Below, piece by piece: positions 8,196 to 18,004 of a stretch of 34,123 nt of DNA. The position numbers and the translations under genes were made by a program. This stretch comes from Candidatus Finniella inopinata. Its GTDB lineage: Bacteria; Pseudomonadota; Alphaproteobacteria; Paracaedibacterales; CAITNM01. The stretch is from positions 1 to 34,123 of the forward strand of contig CAMASM010000006.1 in assembly GCA_945860985.1 (NCBI GenBank), given 5' to 3'. The number at the start of each line of letters is the position of its first letter. The first letter of the stretch is position 1. A model generated the notes under the pieces. It saw nothing but the letters and a program-made list of their open reading frames with translations. It was not told the DNA's origin and did not search any database.

Positions 8196-9331
8196 TACGC
8201 TACCTCCTTTTTCTTTAACAGGGTTGCGGGATTCAACTGATTATAGTTTTGCAAAGACTTTGCTAAATCTTTATCAACGATCGTGACCACGCCACGTTTC
8301 ATTAATTCGTCCATGGTTTCCCTATGCATTCTGATACGAGTAATTTTTTGATTTTTACGGTTTGCCTGGTAAACCTGATTAAACCTAGCAGCCTCACCTT
8401 CTGCTTTGGCAACAATTTCAGCAGCGTAAGCTTCAGCACCACGTAAGATACTTTCTGCTTGACCACGCGCCTTTGGTAAAATGTCGTTACTATAGCTTTG
8501 CGCTTCATTGCTCAAACGGTCTGCATCAACTTTAGATGCTTGCATATCGTTAAACGCTTCAAGCACTTGTGCTGGTGGTGATACCTTCTGCAGCTGGAAA
8601 CTAGTAATTTGCACACCTGCATTGTAGGAATCAAGAATTTTTTGTAAAAGCTCTTGTACTTGATTAGCAATAAGAAGACGCTCTCCTGTTAAAGCTTTAA
8701 GAGCAGTTGTTTGACCCATAATTTCACGTAAAGCACTTTCAGCTGCTGCTCTAATAGTTTCATCAGGATTACGCACAACAAATATATACTGGGTAATATC
8801 CTTAATTTTCCACATTATAGTATAGTCGGTAAGCACCATGTTTTCATCACCAGTCAAAATAAGACTTCGTTCAGAATCACCTTCATTAGTAGTGCTGCTA
8901 TCGATCTGATTAACCACGGTTTTTTTGATAATTTCACGTTCTATAGGAGATGGTAACCTATAGCGCAAACCTGGCAATGAGGTTCGAACCATTTTACCAA
9001 AACGCAAAACGACAGAAACTTCATCTTGTCCGACATTATAAAAACCTGAACCAAACCAAACAGCTATTAATAACGTGCCAACAATAGCAAAAAAGCCAGA
9101 TTGATTTCCGGTTGGAGACGGCCCGCCTCCTCCACCACCGTTACCACCACGAGCTTCCTTAAAGCGACGTTGGAAATCACCTATAATTTTGCCAAAATCA
9201 GGCTGACCCTGATTGGAATTATTTCCACGAGTTGACCTTGGCTCTGAATCTTTATCTGGTTTTTTTTTGGGTTCGTTTTTTACATCCCACGGATTTTCTC
9301 CGTTATCGTCTTCTGGGCTCATTTTTGTCAT
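8195..9331 (-). CDS. hflK: Protease modulator HflK (SPFH/band 7)
   Basis: Gly-rich N-terminus, single TM, GFYNVGQDEVSVVLRFGKMVRTSLPGLRYRLPSP; 1-bp TAATG overlap with hflC. Confidence 0.93.
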   Translation of the reverse strand: MTKMSPEDDNGENPWDVKNEPKKKPDKDSEPRSTRGNNSNQGQPDFGKIIGDFQRRFKEARGGNGGGGGGPSPTGNQSGFFAIVGTLLIAVWFGSGFYNVGQDEVSVVLRFGKMVRTSLPGLRYRLPSPIEREIIKKTVVNQIDSSTTNEGDSERSLILTGDENMVLTDYTIMWKIKDITQYIFVVRNPDETIRAAAESALREIMGQTTALKALTGERLLIANQVQELLQKILDSYNAGVQITSFQLQKVSPPAQVLEAFNDMQASKVDADRLSNEAQSYSNDILPKARGQAESILRGAEAYAAEIVAKAEGEAARFNQVYQANRKNQKITRIRMHRETMDELMKRGVVTIVDKDLAKSLQNYNQLNPATLLKKKEVA

Positions 9332-9521
9332 TACAATCTTGCATACTTATGGCTACATGATAGGCACTAAACGCTAAAATGCAAAGGGGGGTAAACTTAA
9401 AATATTTCCCAATGTCATTGATGCCACAATGAACCCGAAGATAAACACCAACGATAATTATAGCCACTGACAGAGTTAGAACACATCATTGACAGTACGA
9501 TTAATCGATTGTTACGATTTA

Positions 9522-10322
9522 ATGAAAAGTATTAATTTTAAATGGCGTTTTATGCTACTATCCAACATATTATTTGTAATCATTTTTATGGCAACAGCCA
9601 GTCCAGCAGCTCAATATGAAACTAGTGAAAAAGAATACCAAGAAGACGTAAGAATTTTAGGAACCTTCCAAAAAAAGGAACAATTCGAACCATTCGCATG
9701 GGAAACCGTTACTACAACTATTATTTCTGATGATAGGGTTTTTGCAGAATTACATAGACAATATCCTTACCCAGAAATAGCAAGCGATGAAAAACCAGAA
9801 GTCTTAGGGCAACGAGGGATGGGGTTTCGTGGGGTGATAAGAAAAAATGCAGACGACGGATTTTTACACATTAGCCACCTTAATGATTGTGTTGGCGTAG
9901 TATTAAATGGCAATACATATTCAGGTGCTTATCACGTATCTTTTATGGACCTGCGTGAATTTTATAGACCACAAGAATTAAACAAAAAAGGTAATTTTGC
10001 CAAATGGCTGGACGAATATAAAGCAACAGAAATTAATTTCTCTCAAGCTAGGGTATTTATTGCTTCATCTTTTTGGACACAAAATGTTGACGATGTAATA
10101 ACTATACTGAAAGATCGAGGTTTGGATGTGCACCACATGTCAATTCCTGATTTAAAATTAGTCTCTACCGATGCAAACAGAGAGGTTTTTATTAGCTCAA
10201 CTTCACCATACTTAGGAAGGATACTTGCCTTACAAGGTGCCATGATTTCTTTATCAACCCAACTTGCAGTTCATATCCAAACAGGCGAAGCTTGGTGTGA
10301 ACACTTTTTTAGAGAACGATAG
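9522..10322 (+). CDS. Secreted CheD/CNF1-like-fold protein, predicted glutamine deamidase (hypothesis)
   Basis: Signal peptide LLSNILFVIIFMATASPAA. Segment NDCVGVVLNGNTYSGAYHVSFMDL (Cys and His 15 residues apart) followed by ARVFIASSFWTQNVDDVITILKDRGLDV resembles the CheD core layout. ORF track starts at TTG 9489; ATG 9522 is used here. Confidence 0.55.
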   Translation: MKSINFKWRFMLLSNILFVIIFMATASPAAQYETSEKEYQEDVRILGTFQKKEQFEPFAWETVTTTIISDDRVFAELHRQYPYPEIASDEKPEVLGQRGMGFRGVIRKNADDGFLHISHLNDCVGVVLNGNTYSGAYHVSFMDLREFYRPQELNKKGNFAKWLDEYKATEINFSQARVFIASSFWTQNVDDVITILKDRGLDVHHMSIPDLKLVSTDANREVFISSTSPYLGRILALQGAMISLSTQLAVHIQTGEAWCEHFFRER

Positions 10323-10391
10323 ATGTCATTCTCCTCCAGTAAAACCGGAGGAAAACTAAATGTGCATAATTTATTGGACGAGATTTTAACA

Positions 10392-10691
10392 TCATCCCTT
10401 ATAGCAAGCACGCCTTTTTGCTGCAGCATACTGAGGAGTATACAAGTTAAACAGCGGCGGCATGGTACTTATGTAATGTAAAAAATCCATAAAGAAAGAC
10501 CTGGGAGCAGGTTTTTTAGTTTCTGCCGGTGGAGATTTATGAGTAAAAGCACTACAACCAGTTCTTACTGCTCTTCGCTCATCAGGTTCTTTCAAATCAT
10601 GAGCAGCAGCGCTGGCAGATAAAGCTATTACTGCAACAAGCACCTTAACAGAATTACTTTTAAGTTTTCTAGCGTAGGGGATATGGTACAT
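10392..10691 (-). CDS. Small exported protein, family F1 member 1
   Basis: MYHIPYARKLKSNSVKVLVAVIALSASAAAHD; start context ggaaaaaATG; shares leader and C-x(n)-KSxPxxTxK...RSFF with 10885-11268. Confidence 0.7.
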   Translation of the reverse strand: MYHIPYARKLKSNSVKVLVAVIALSASAAAHDLKEPDERRAVRTGCSAFTHKSPPAETKKPAPRSFFMDFLHYISTMPPLFNLYTPQYAAAKRRACYKG

Positions 10692-10762
10692 TTTTTCCTC
10701 ATCATGTGGATTTAAATCTACAGATATAATTATCAGGTAATTTAGTTAATATTTGGTTAACA
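10692..10762 (-). promoter_or_regulatory. Conserved upstream block of family F1 genes (copy 1)
   Basis: Plus strand contains gtggatttaaatctac...attatcaggtaatttagttaatatttggttaa, repeated upstream of the two neighbouring paralogs. Confidence 0.7.
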
Positions 10763-10884
10763 TCAACTTATAAAATATAAAAAATATAGTAAGAAAATAT
10801 AGTTTTATTACTATTGAACTCAAATTCAAACAAGGGATATCCTTAAAAAATACCCCTCAATTTTGTCAATAGTTAGATGAATTT

Positions 10885-11268
10885 TTAAAACTTGCCTTGG
10901 CGGCGAATTGGTTTTTTTCTTGTATAGGTCTCGGTTTCGAATGTATACTTAAATGGCTTAAATGCCGGACCAGCTGGTGGTTTTTTTCTACAATTCCAAC
11001 CATGGTATAGTCCAAACGGACCAGATACTAATACACGTAAAAAAAGATCAAGTTCAGAAAAGAATGAACGACCAGTAGTAGCTTTTTGAGTCCTTAAAGG
11101 AGCAGATTTCTGATAACAAGTAGCGCCAGGCCTTGCGGTTCTGCGCTCTACCTCACGATCTGTATCCAAATATTGAGCGGCAGTTGCGCTGGCAGATATA
11201 GCAATTATAGCGATTAATACCTTAATCGGGTTGCTTTTAGGTGCTGTAGTATAATGAACATGGTACAT
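10885..11268 (-). CDS. Small exported protein, family F1 member 2
   Basis: MYHVHYTTAPKSNPIKVLIAIIAISASATAAQ; ORF track extends to 11283. Confidence 0.7.
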   Translation of the reverse strand: MYHVHYTTAPKSNPIKVLIAIIAISASATAAQYLDTDREVERRTARPGATCYQKSAPLRTQKATTGRSFFSELDLFLRVLVSGPFGLYHGWNCRKKPPAGPAFKPFKYTFETETYTRKKPIRRQGKF

Positions 11269-11340
11269 TTTTTTTCTCATCATGTGGATTTAAATCTACA
11301 AATATCATTATCAGGTAATTTAGTTAATATTTGGTTAATA
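11269..11340 (-). promoter_or_regulatory. Conserved upstream block of family F1 genes (copy 2)
   Basis: gtggatttaaatctacaaatatcattatcaggtaatttagttaatatttggttaata. Confidence 0.7.
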
Positions 11341-11423
11341 TACCTTGTAAATAAAACATTTAATTGCGTAACAATGCATTTTACCTAAATAATTAAAAAT
11401 AAACCAACCTAATTCTACAATGT

Positions 11424-11747
11424 TCAGCGCGGTCTGTTACAAAGGTCCGAAAAAAACGAGCTAATTCCACAAGCAGATTTTCTGTTTCTTCTTCCCGTGC
11501 TGAACTTGCTCGCTTGTTTTTTAAGTAAATTACAACAAGGACCACAGTCATTCCTTCTTTCTATCGCTATCGCTCTATTTTCTATGAAATTGCAGTAACT
11601 ATTTCTGCTTGCCCTTCTGTTCTCTCTAACTCCTGAGTCTGAATTAAAGTAATTAGCAGCAGTTAAGCTGGCAGATAGAGTAATTATAGCGACTATTACC
11701 TTAATCGGGTTGCTTTTAGGTGTTGTGGTATGGCGAGTATGGTACAT
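11424..11747 (-). CDS. Small exported Cys-containing protein, family F1 member 3
   Basis: MYHTRHTTTPKSNPIKVIVAIITLSASLTAANYF leader; mature part unrelated by eye. Confidence 0.7.
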   Translation of the reverse strand: MYHTRHTTTPKSNPIKVIVAIITLSASLTAANYFNSDSGVRENRRASRNSYCNFIENRAIAIERRNDCGPCCNLLKKQASKFSTGRRNRKSACGISSFFSDLCNRPR

Positions 11748-11820
11748 TTTTTCCTTGTCCCGTGGATTTAAATCTACTAATACAATTATCAGATAATTTA
11801 CTTAATATTTGGTTAATATT
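11748..11820 (-). promoter_or_regulatory. Conserved upstream block of family F1 genes (copy 3)
   Basis: gtggatttaaatctactaatacaattatcagataatttacttaatatttggttaata. Confidence 0.7.
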
Positions 11821-11921
11821 AATGTATTATTTTATATACGCAATATTAGTTTATTAAAGGCCAAATACAAATGGGAGCTATACTTAGCCCCCACATTATT
11901 TGAATATGATATGTCTATTAT

Positions 11922-12662
11922 TTATTTTTTAGTGCGAAAAAACCTTATAATTTCCCCAATAGAAGTACAGAATGCTCTGCCTTTATTGTAAAATGACTTA
12001 ACAAAATTAGGAGTAATATAATCTAACGCACTCCCTGCAGAATGCACAACAAAGACTCCCCAACCAAATATAACATTAGCGGCAGTCGGAGCTAGTTGTT
12101 CATTACCTATTTCAGTTGTGGCATTAACATCTAAGTCATCCTCTTCTTCTAAATCTTCCTCACACGATGCAGTTCTTTCATTAGGTTTAGTTCCTCTTAC
12201 ATAATCATCTTCTTCTTGTTCAATCTTACCAGTAAGAGTACGAATAAGATCATCTAGCATTACTACGTCTTCTGGTTTAGCCCCTTCTACCTGTGGCTTA
12301 TCTTCAGGAGGCAGTGATTCTGCATCACCACCACTATTGACTTCTGGCACGGCATCAACAGTAATATTTGCTTTGCCTTCAGATGAACTATCTTCTGACA
12401 CTTTTGCAATTGTCGTCGTTACTAGCACAGGAAATACCTTTTTAGGTTTCATTTCCTCTGACGAGGATTCTCCATTATCTCTCGTATACTTCACTGATAT
12501 ACAAGCTGCTTTTGCACCAAGCGCATCATCATTCAAAATAGCAGCCACCTCATCCGAAGCCGTTAGGCTGGCATATAGAGCAATTGTCGCCACCAAAAGT
12601 TTAATAGAGTTATTTTTTTGTGATTTTGAAATTTTTAATTTCTCTGTAATCTTGCTTTGCAT
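11922..12662 (-). CDS. Exported acidic protein, family F1 member 4 (leader homologous, large acidic mature region, C-terminal hydrophobic segment)
   Basis: MQSKITEKLKISKSQKNNSIKLLVATIALYASLTASDE; start context GAGGAAAAAATG matches paralogs; ORF track extends to 12701. Confidence 0.7.
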   Translation of the reverse strand: MQSKITEKLKISKSQKNNSIKLLVATIALYASLTASDEVAAILNDDALGAKAACISVKYTRDNGESSSEEMKPKKVFPVLVTTTIAKVSEDSSSEGKANITVDAVPEVNSGGDAESLPPEDKPQVEGAKPEDVVMLDDLIRTLTGKIEQEEDDYVRGTKPNERTASCEEDLEEEDDLDVNATTEIGNEQLAPTAANVIFGWGVFVVHSAGSALDYITPNFVKSFYNKGRAFCTSIGEIIRFFRTKK

Positions 12663-12931
12663 TTTTTCCTCAACAAATAAGTTTATTTTTAACATCTCCA
12701 ATTATTTTTTAATTTGATTAATAATTGATTAACGAATGTTAAAGTGAAGAATTATCAAGAGAATTTTTTGTTTTTTTTTACGCAAATATTAGCTTCGTCA
12801 TTCTTTTGGAAGCTGTAGATATAGCGTAAGAGGCTTAAATCAAAAGCACAGTTTCATCTCATCACACAATTGACATAGCATTATGTAAGGGAGTATTAGC
12901 TTAATTGTAATTTGAAATAAGTGATATTTTA

Positions 12932-14296
12932 ATGATTGTTCAAACAAAATATCTTTCTAAAGAAATTAAAAAATCTATAGCATATGTTGTCAGTGGTAAT
13001 TTTCTAGAATACTTCGATTTAATGTTAATGACTCACTTAGCTTTTGTCATGACACCTTATTTTATGCCCAAAGGTCATCCATTTTTGGAAAAAGTTGTCA
13101 CTATGTTTGCTTTTTTATCTTCGTTCATTATTAGGCCGCTTGCAGCAATTTTTTGGGGAAAAATTGGCGATAGTTTTGGTCGCGTTTTTGTCTTGTCCTG
13201 GACAACTATGATTATGGCTGTCTCTTGTGTTTTTATTGTATTAATCCCACCCCATGATGCTTGGGGAATTTATTCTGCTTATTGCTTTCTTTTTGCAAGA
13301 ATTCTTCAAGGTATAAGTTCATCTGGTGAAGGAGCTGCCGCCGAAATCTTTTGCACAGAATTGGTTAAACCTCCAACTGTTTATCGAGTTTGTGTTTTGC
13401 TCAAGCTTGCTTCTAATGTGGCAGGATTAATGGCTCTTCTCCTTGGTATGTTTTGTGTCAACCTTATGGAAAATGGCTGGAAATATTGTTTTTATTTTGG
13501 AGGCACGATTGCTGTTTGTGCAATGAACTTTCGCCGTAAGCTGAAAGAAACAAAAGAGTTTTTAGATGCTCATATAACTGTTCAAGATAACCGCCTCACA
13601 GAGATTAAGGAGCATTATCTAAAAAGAAATTTTATGTGTTTAGTTGGCTTAAACATAGCCGCAGCAGCAGGTTTTGTCTTTGGTTACGGTTTTTGCACAA
13701 ATCTTTTAAAAACTATTGGTTTAACCAGCCCACAAATCCTTTTTAACAATGCATGTGTTGTCGTAGTTGAAATTTTAGTAATTGCCTTATTTGGTTACTT
13801 AACCTACTTTTTGTACCCATTAAAGATTCTCAAACTACGTTGTGTTGCAAGTTTTTTTATCATTCCGCTTGGATTTTTACTGCTTTACTTTGAAAAAAGT
13901 CATTTCACTATTTTTTTAGCACAACTAGCAATTTTACTCCCTATTCAAGGACTTGATCCTGCAGTACCAATTTTTATTAAAGGTTTTCACCCAAAGAAAA
14001 GATTCACTAATTATGGGTTAAGCTGGGCTTTATCTAAATCAATTACTTACATTGTAACAGGAGTGTTTGCCACGTTTATTGAAACGCAATTTGGTATGTA
14101 TGGTCTTCTTGCTTTTTTGCTAACTGCATCAGCCGTATTTCTTTACTCTATTAATCATTTTGTCTGTGAAGAAAAAATGCGCAAAATCATTACTGAGACT
14201 GAATTTAAGATAGCCAATAAAGCTACCCATAAAAAGAAAGAGAATCAGCACGCAAAAAAAATCCAATCTAATATTAAAACTTGGATCAAGGAATAA
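12932..14296 (+). CDS. MFS transporter (ProP-like)
   Basis: 454 aa, ~12 hydrophobic segments, NFLEYFDLMLM..., RPLAAIFWGKIGDSFGR, ARILQGISSSGEGAAAEIF. Confidence 0.85.
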   Translation: MIVQTKYLSKEIKKSIAYVVSGNFLEYFDLMLMTHLAFVMTPYFMPKGHPFLEKVVTMFAFLSSFIIRPLAAIFWGKIGDSFGRVFVLSWTTMIMAVSCVFIVLIPPHDAWGIYSAYCFLFARILQGISSSGEGAAAEIFCTELVKPPTVYRVCVLLKLASNVAGLMALLLGMFCVNLMENGWKYCFYFGGTIAVCAMNFRRKLKETKEFLDAHITVQDNRLTEIKEHYLKRNFMCLVGLNIAAAAGFVFGYGFCTNLLKTIGLTSPQILFNNACVVVVEILVIALFGYLTYFLYPLKILKLRCVASFFIIPLGFLLLYFEKSHFTIFLAQLAILLPIQGLDPAVPIFIKGFHPKKRFTNYGLSWALSKSITYIVTGVFATFIETQFGMYGLLAFLLTASAVFLYSINHFVCEEKMRKIITETEFKIANKATHKKKENQHAKKIQSNIKTWIKE

Positions 14297-14442
14297 GAAG
14301 ACCAGCGGCTTAGAGAACCTATATTAATAACTTGTATGGCCACAATCATGATCTAGATACATTTTTAGAATATAGAACGTAGCCTAAATTATTTATTTGT
14401 GCTATTTTAAGAGCCAAGAATCATAAGAATATTGGAAGTATT

Positions 14443-16269
14443 TTGCAAAATAATTTCAAAAATTTTGGGCTTTTTGCCATAATATTTGTAGCAGTATTTG
14501 TTTTGGCGCAAATGTTTAGTGGCAGCCAGTCGCATAATCTTACTCAAATGCCATTTTCTGACTTTCTAAACGCCGTTAAGGCCGAAAAAATTAGCGAAGT
14601 AACTATTAATGGTAATAACATCTTAGTTCGCTCTAAAGATGGTTCTTTAGCAACTACATATGCCCCAGATCAAACTTCATTGGTGCCTATACTTGCTGAT
14701 CAAAATGTAACTTTTCGTGCCGTTCCACCAGAAGAACCCCACTGGCTTATGCAGGCTCTTTTTTCGTGGTTTCCATTTTTGTTGTTCATTATTTACATGC
14801 TGTATGCCGTAAGAAATATGCAAGGTGGTGGAAAAGCCATGGGATTTGGCAAATCCAAAGCAAAGCTTATGACAGAGCAACAAAGTAAGATTACTTTTGC
14901 TGATGTTGCAGGAATAGATGAGGCAAAAGCTGAGCTGGAAGAAATTGTCGACTTTTTAAAATCTCCCCAAAAATTTCAAAAACTTGGCGGTAAAATTCCC
15001 AAGGGTGTTTTGCTAGTGGGGCCCCCTGGTACTGGTAAAACTTTATTGGCAAAAGCAATTGCTGGCGAGGCAAGAGTACCATTTTTTAGTATTTCAGGTT
15101 CTGACTTCGTTGAAATGTTTGTAGGTGTTGGCGCAAGTCGTGTGCGCGACATGTTCGAACAAGCAAAGAAGAACTCACCATGCATTGTTTTTATTGATGA
15201 AATTGATGCCGTAGGGCGCCATCGTGGCCTGAGCGCTGGTGGAGGTAACGATGAACGCGAACAAACCCTAAACCAACTTTTGGTTGAAATGGATGGTTTT
15301 GAGGAAAATCAAGGTATAATTATAGTTGCTGCGACTAACCGTCCTGACATTTTAGACCCTGCTTTGTTACGCCCAGGTAGATTTGACCGCCGCGTAGATA
15401 TATCAAACCCTGATCTAAAGGGACGTGAAAAAATTCTTTTGGTACATATTAAAAAAGTTCCGTTAGCAAGTGATGTTGATCTAAAGGTTATTGCCCGTGG
15501 CACCCCCGGATTTTCTGGTGCAGATTTAGCTAACTTAGTAAATGAAGCCGCGTTAATGGCTGCACGCACAAACAAGATAGCCGTTGGTATGCACGAATTT
15601 GAGCAAGCCAAAGATAAAGTTATGATGGGGGCAGAACGCAGGTCCTTAACTATGAGTGATGAAGAGCGTAGTAATACTGCCTACCATGAAGCGGGTCATG
15701 CAATTGTTTCCCACTATACCCCCGCATCAGACCCAATTCACAAAGCAACAATTATTCCACGTGGTCGCGCCCTAGGCATGGTCATGCGCTTGCCAGAGCG
15801 TGACAGCATATCCGAGTCACGGGAAAAAATGCTAGCTGATCTTAGGGTCGCCATGGGGGGACGTATTGCCGAAGAAATGATTTTTGGCTATGAGAATGTG
15901 ACCACCGGCGCCGCGTCAGATATTCGCATGGCAACCGATATTGCACGCTACATGATTATGAAATGCGGATTTAGCGATAAACTTGGGTTTCAAAATTTTT
16001 CATCAGCTGAAGATAAGTCCCATTCCAGTAAAACTGCTGAACTAATTGATGCTGAAGTGAAAGTACTGCTCGACACTTGCTACAAAGAAAGCAAAGATTT
16101 ACTTAAAAAGCACTTGAACAATCTACATTTGTTGGCTGCAGCCTTACTTGAACATGAAACCTTATCAGGCTCTGAAATTGCTTCGCTGCTTGAAAAAGGC
16201 GCAGTTAACCTAAATGATAGAACAAAAAAATCTAAGACTCGTTCAACGGTACCATCGGTAAATGGCTAG
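14443..16269 (+). CDS. ftsH: ATP-dependent zinc metalloprotease FtsH (TTG start)
   Basis: Walker [22 protein letters not shown] region, HEAGH zinc motif. Confidence 0.96.
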   Translation: MQNNFKNFGLFAIIFVAVFVLAQMFSGSQSHNLTQMPFSDFLNAVKAEKISEVTINGNNILVRSKDGSLATTYAPDQTSLVPILADQNVTFRAVPPEEPHWLMQALFSWFPFLLFIIYMLYAVRNMQGGGKAMGFGKSKAKLMTEQQSKITFADVAGIDEAKAELEEIVDFLKSPQKFQKLGGKIPKGVLLVGPPGTGKTLLAKAIAGEARVPFFSISGSDFVEMFVGVGASRVRDMFEQAKKNSPCIVFIDEIDAVGRHRGLSAGGGNDEREQTLNQLLVEMDGFEENQGIIIVAATNRPDILDPALLRPGRFDRRVDISNPDLKGREKILLVHIKKVPLASDVDLKVIARGTPGFSGADLANLVNEAALMAARTNKIAVGMHEFEQAKDKVMMGAERRSLTMSDEERSNTAYHEAGHAIVSHYTPASDPIHKATIIPRGRALGMVMRLPERDSISESREKMLADLRVAMGGRIAEEMIFGYENVTTGAASDIRMATDIARYMIMKCGFSDKLGFQNFSSAEDKSHSSKTAELIDAEVKVLLDTCYKESKDLLKKHLNNLHLLAAALLEHETLSGSEIASLLEKGAVNLNDRTKKSKTRSTVPSVNG

Positions 16270-17986
16270 TAATGAGTTAACACCTTTACTTGATGAGATC
16301 CGTAGTCGCCTTAAATTATCGGATCTAATTGAACGAACCACAAAAATTTTTCGAAAGGGGCGCACAGTGAAAGCACTGTGCCCTTTTCATAATGAAAAAA
16401 CCCCTTCATTTAGTATTGATGATGACCGGGGTCTGTACCATTGCTTTGGCTGCAATGCTAGCGGTGACCATTTTAGTTTTGTAAAAGAAACGCAAAATTT
16501 AGGCTTTACGGAAGCAATTCAAATGCTCGCGGACCAGCTTGGTTTAGAAATGCCAAAAAAAGAGATTTCAGCAGCCCCCAATAAAAATACAGGATTAATT
16601 GAAGCCCTAGAAGCTGCTTGCATTTGGTACCAGGAACAATTGCAGCGCAGCACAGGCGAAGTAGCGCGCAATTACCTAGATGGCAGACAAATAAACCAAA
16701 CAAGTATTAACCAGTTTCGTTTAGGTTATGCTCCCAACAGTGGATTAGCCAACCATCTTAAAACCAAAGGATTTAGCACCAGTATAATTATGGAAGCAGG
16801 TCTAGTCCTAAAAGCTGATGATGGGCGAATTTATGATAGGTTTCGCAGTCGCATAGTTTTTCCAATTATAAACCCTAAAAATCAAGTTATAGCCTTTGGT
16901 GGACGCATTTTAGATAAAGGTGAACCTAAATATTTGAACTCCCCTGAAAGCCAAGTTTTTCAAAAGCGTTATGTACTTTATGGTATTTCCCAGGCCCGTA
17001 AACATCTGCGCGGGAAAGCCATTGTGGTTGAAGGCTATATGGATGTTATTAGACTACATCAGGAAGGCTTAGGCCACGCCGTTGCCCCGTTAGGCACAGC
17101 AATTGGTATAGAACATATCCAGCAATTGTGGCGCTTTGCTCCCTGCCCTATTATTGCTTTTGATGGGGATACTGCCGGTGAAAAAGCTGCCCTCAGCATA
17201 GTTGATAAAATTCTACCATTTTTAAACGCCAATAACAGCCTTAAGGTACTGTTCCTACCTAAGGGTGAGGACCCTGATTCCTTTGTTAAAAATGCAGGCA
17301 AGATTGCTTTTGAAAAATTGGCCGACAACCCACACCCAATTTATGAATTGCTATGGCAAGAAACAACGAAAAATTTTAAGCTTGATCAATTAAGCCCCGA
17401 AGAATTTTTACAGATAAAAGCCATCATTAAAACTCAGTTACAGCGCATTGAAAATAATGATTTGCGCCAAGCCTATTTTAGGCAGTTTGACCAACTACTC
17501 TTTCGCTTTGAAAAACAAAAAAGTACTCAACCTAAAAAACGCAGTCTGGCTTTACCAATTCTAACAAATGATATTTGTGAAAAAATTTTACTGGTAACTT
17601 TGGTAAATCATCCCTATCTATGGGAAGACGTAGGTGAAAACTTAATGGGGATTTCTTTTAAGGACCCTCTTTTTGAAACCTACCGACAGGAGCTAATTGA
17701 TTATTTTGCAAATGAGATACATAATAAAAGTGCATCATCAAGCCTGCCGGAGAAACTTGTATACTTACAAAAAATTAGCGATGAAGGGTTTTACAGTCGT
17801 GTACCCTTTGCAAAAATTGGTTATGATCAAGAAACGGCTAAAATTGGTTGGCTTGAAGCCTTTAATAAGTTATGTAATCAACAGTTACTACAAAATGATC
17901 AAAAACAAAGTGCCCAACATTTGAAGGATGATTTTAACTTATCAAATTGGCAGCGCTTAAAAGCTATAAAACAAACATTAACATAG
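16262..17986 (+). CDS. dnaG: DNA primase DnaG
   Basis: CHC2 zinc motif [32 protein letters not shown]; overlaps ftsH by 8 nt. Confidence 0.96.
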   Translation: MASNELTPLLDEIRSRLKLSDLIERTTKIFRKGRTVKALCPFHNEKTPSFSIDDDRGLYHCFGCNASGDHFSFVKETQNLGFTEAIQMLADQLGLEMPKKEISAAPNKNTGLIEALEAACIWYQEQLQRSTGEVARNYLDGRQINQTSINQFRLGYAPNSGLANHLKTKGFSTSIIMEAGLVLKADDGRIYDRFRSRIVFPIINPKNQVIAFGGRILDKGEPKYLNSPESQVFQKRYVLYGISQARKHLRGKAIVVEGYMDVIRLHQEGLGHAVAPLGTAIGIEHIQQLWRFAPCPIIAFDGDTAGEKAALSIVDKILPFLNANNSLKVLFLPKGEDPDSFVKNAGKIAFEKLADNPHPIYELLWQETTKNFKLDQLSPEEFLQIKAIIKTQLQRIENNDLRQAYFRQFDQLLFRFEKQKSTQPKKRSLALPILTNDICEKILLVTLVNHPYLWEDVGENLMGISFKDPLFETYRQELIDYFANEIHNKSASSSLPEKLVYLQKISDEGFYSRVPFAKIGYDQETAKIGWLEAFNKLCNQQLLQNDQKQSAQHLKDDFNLSNWQRLKAIKQTLT

Positions 17987-18004
17987 AAACGGATTTGAAA
18001 AATT

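Noticed and set aside
10324-10350. Hairpin tcctccagtaaaaccggagga as terminator of the CheD-like gene
   Set aside because: Short stem and no T-run; plausible but too weak to list as a feature.
11809-11991. 60-aa plus-strand ORF
   Set aside because: AT-rich intergenic frame overlapping the F1 promoter block and the end of F1 member 4.
12337-12717. 126-aa plus-strand ORF
   Set aside because: Antisense to F1 member 4, which has leader homology and a conserved start context.
15309-15611. Minus-strand ORF within ftsH
   Set aside because: Antisense shadow of the FtsH catalytic region.
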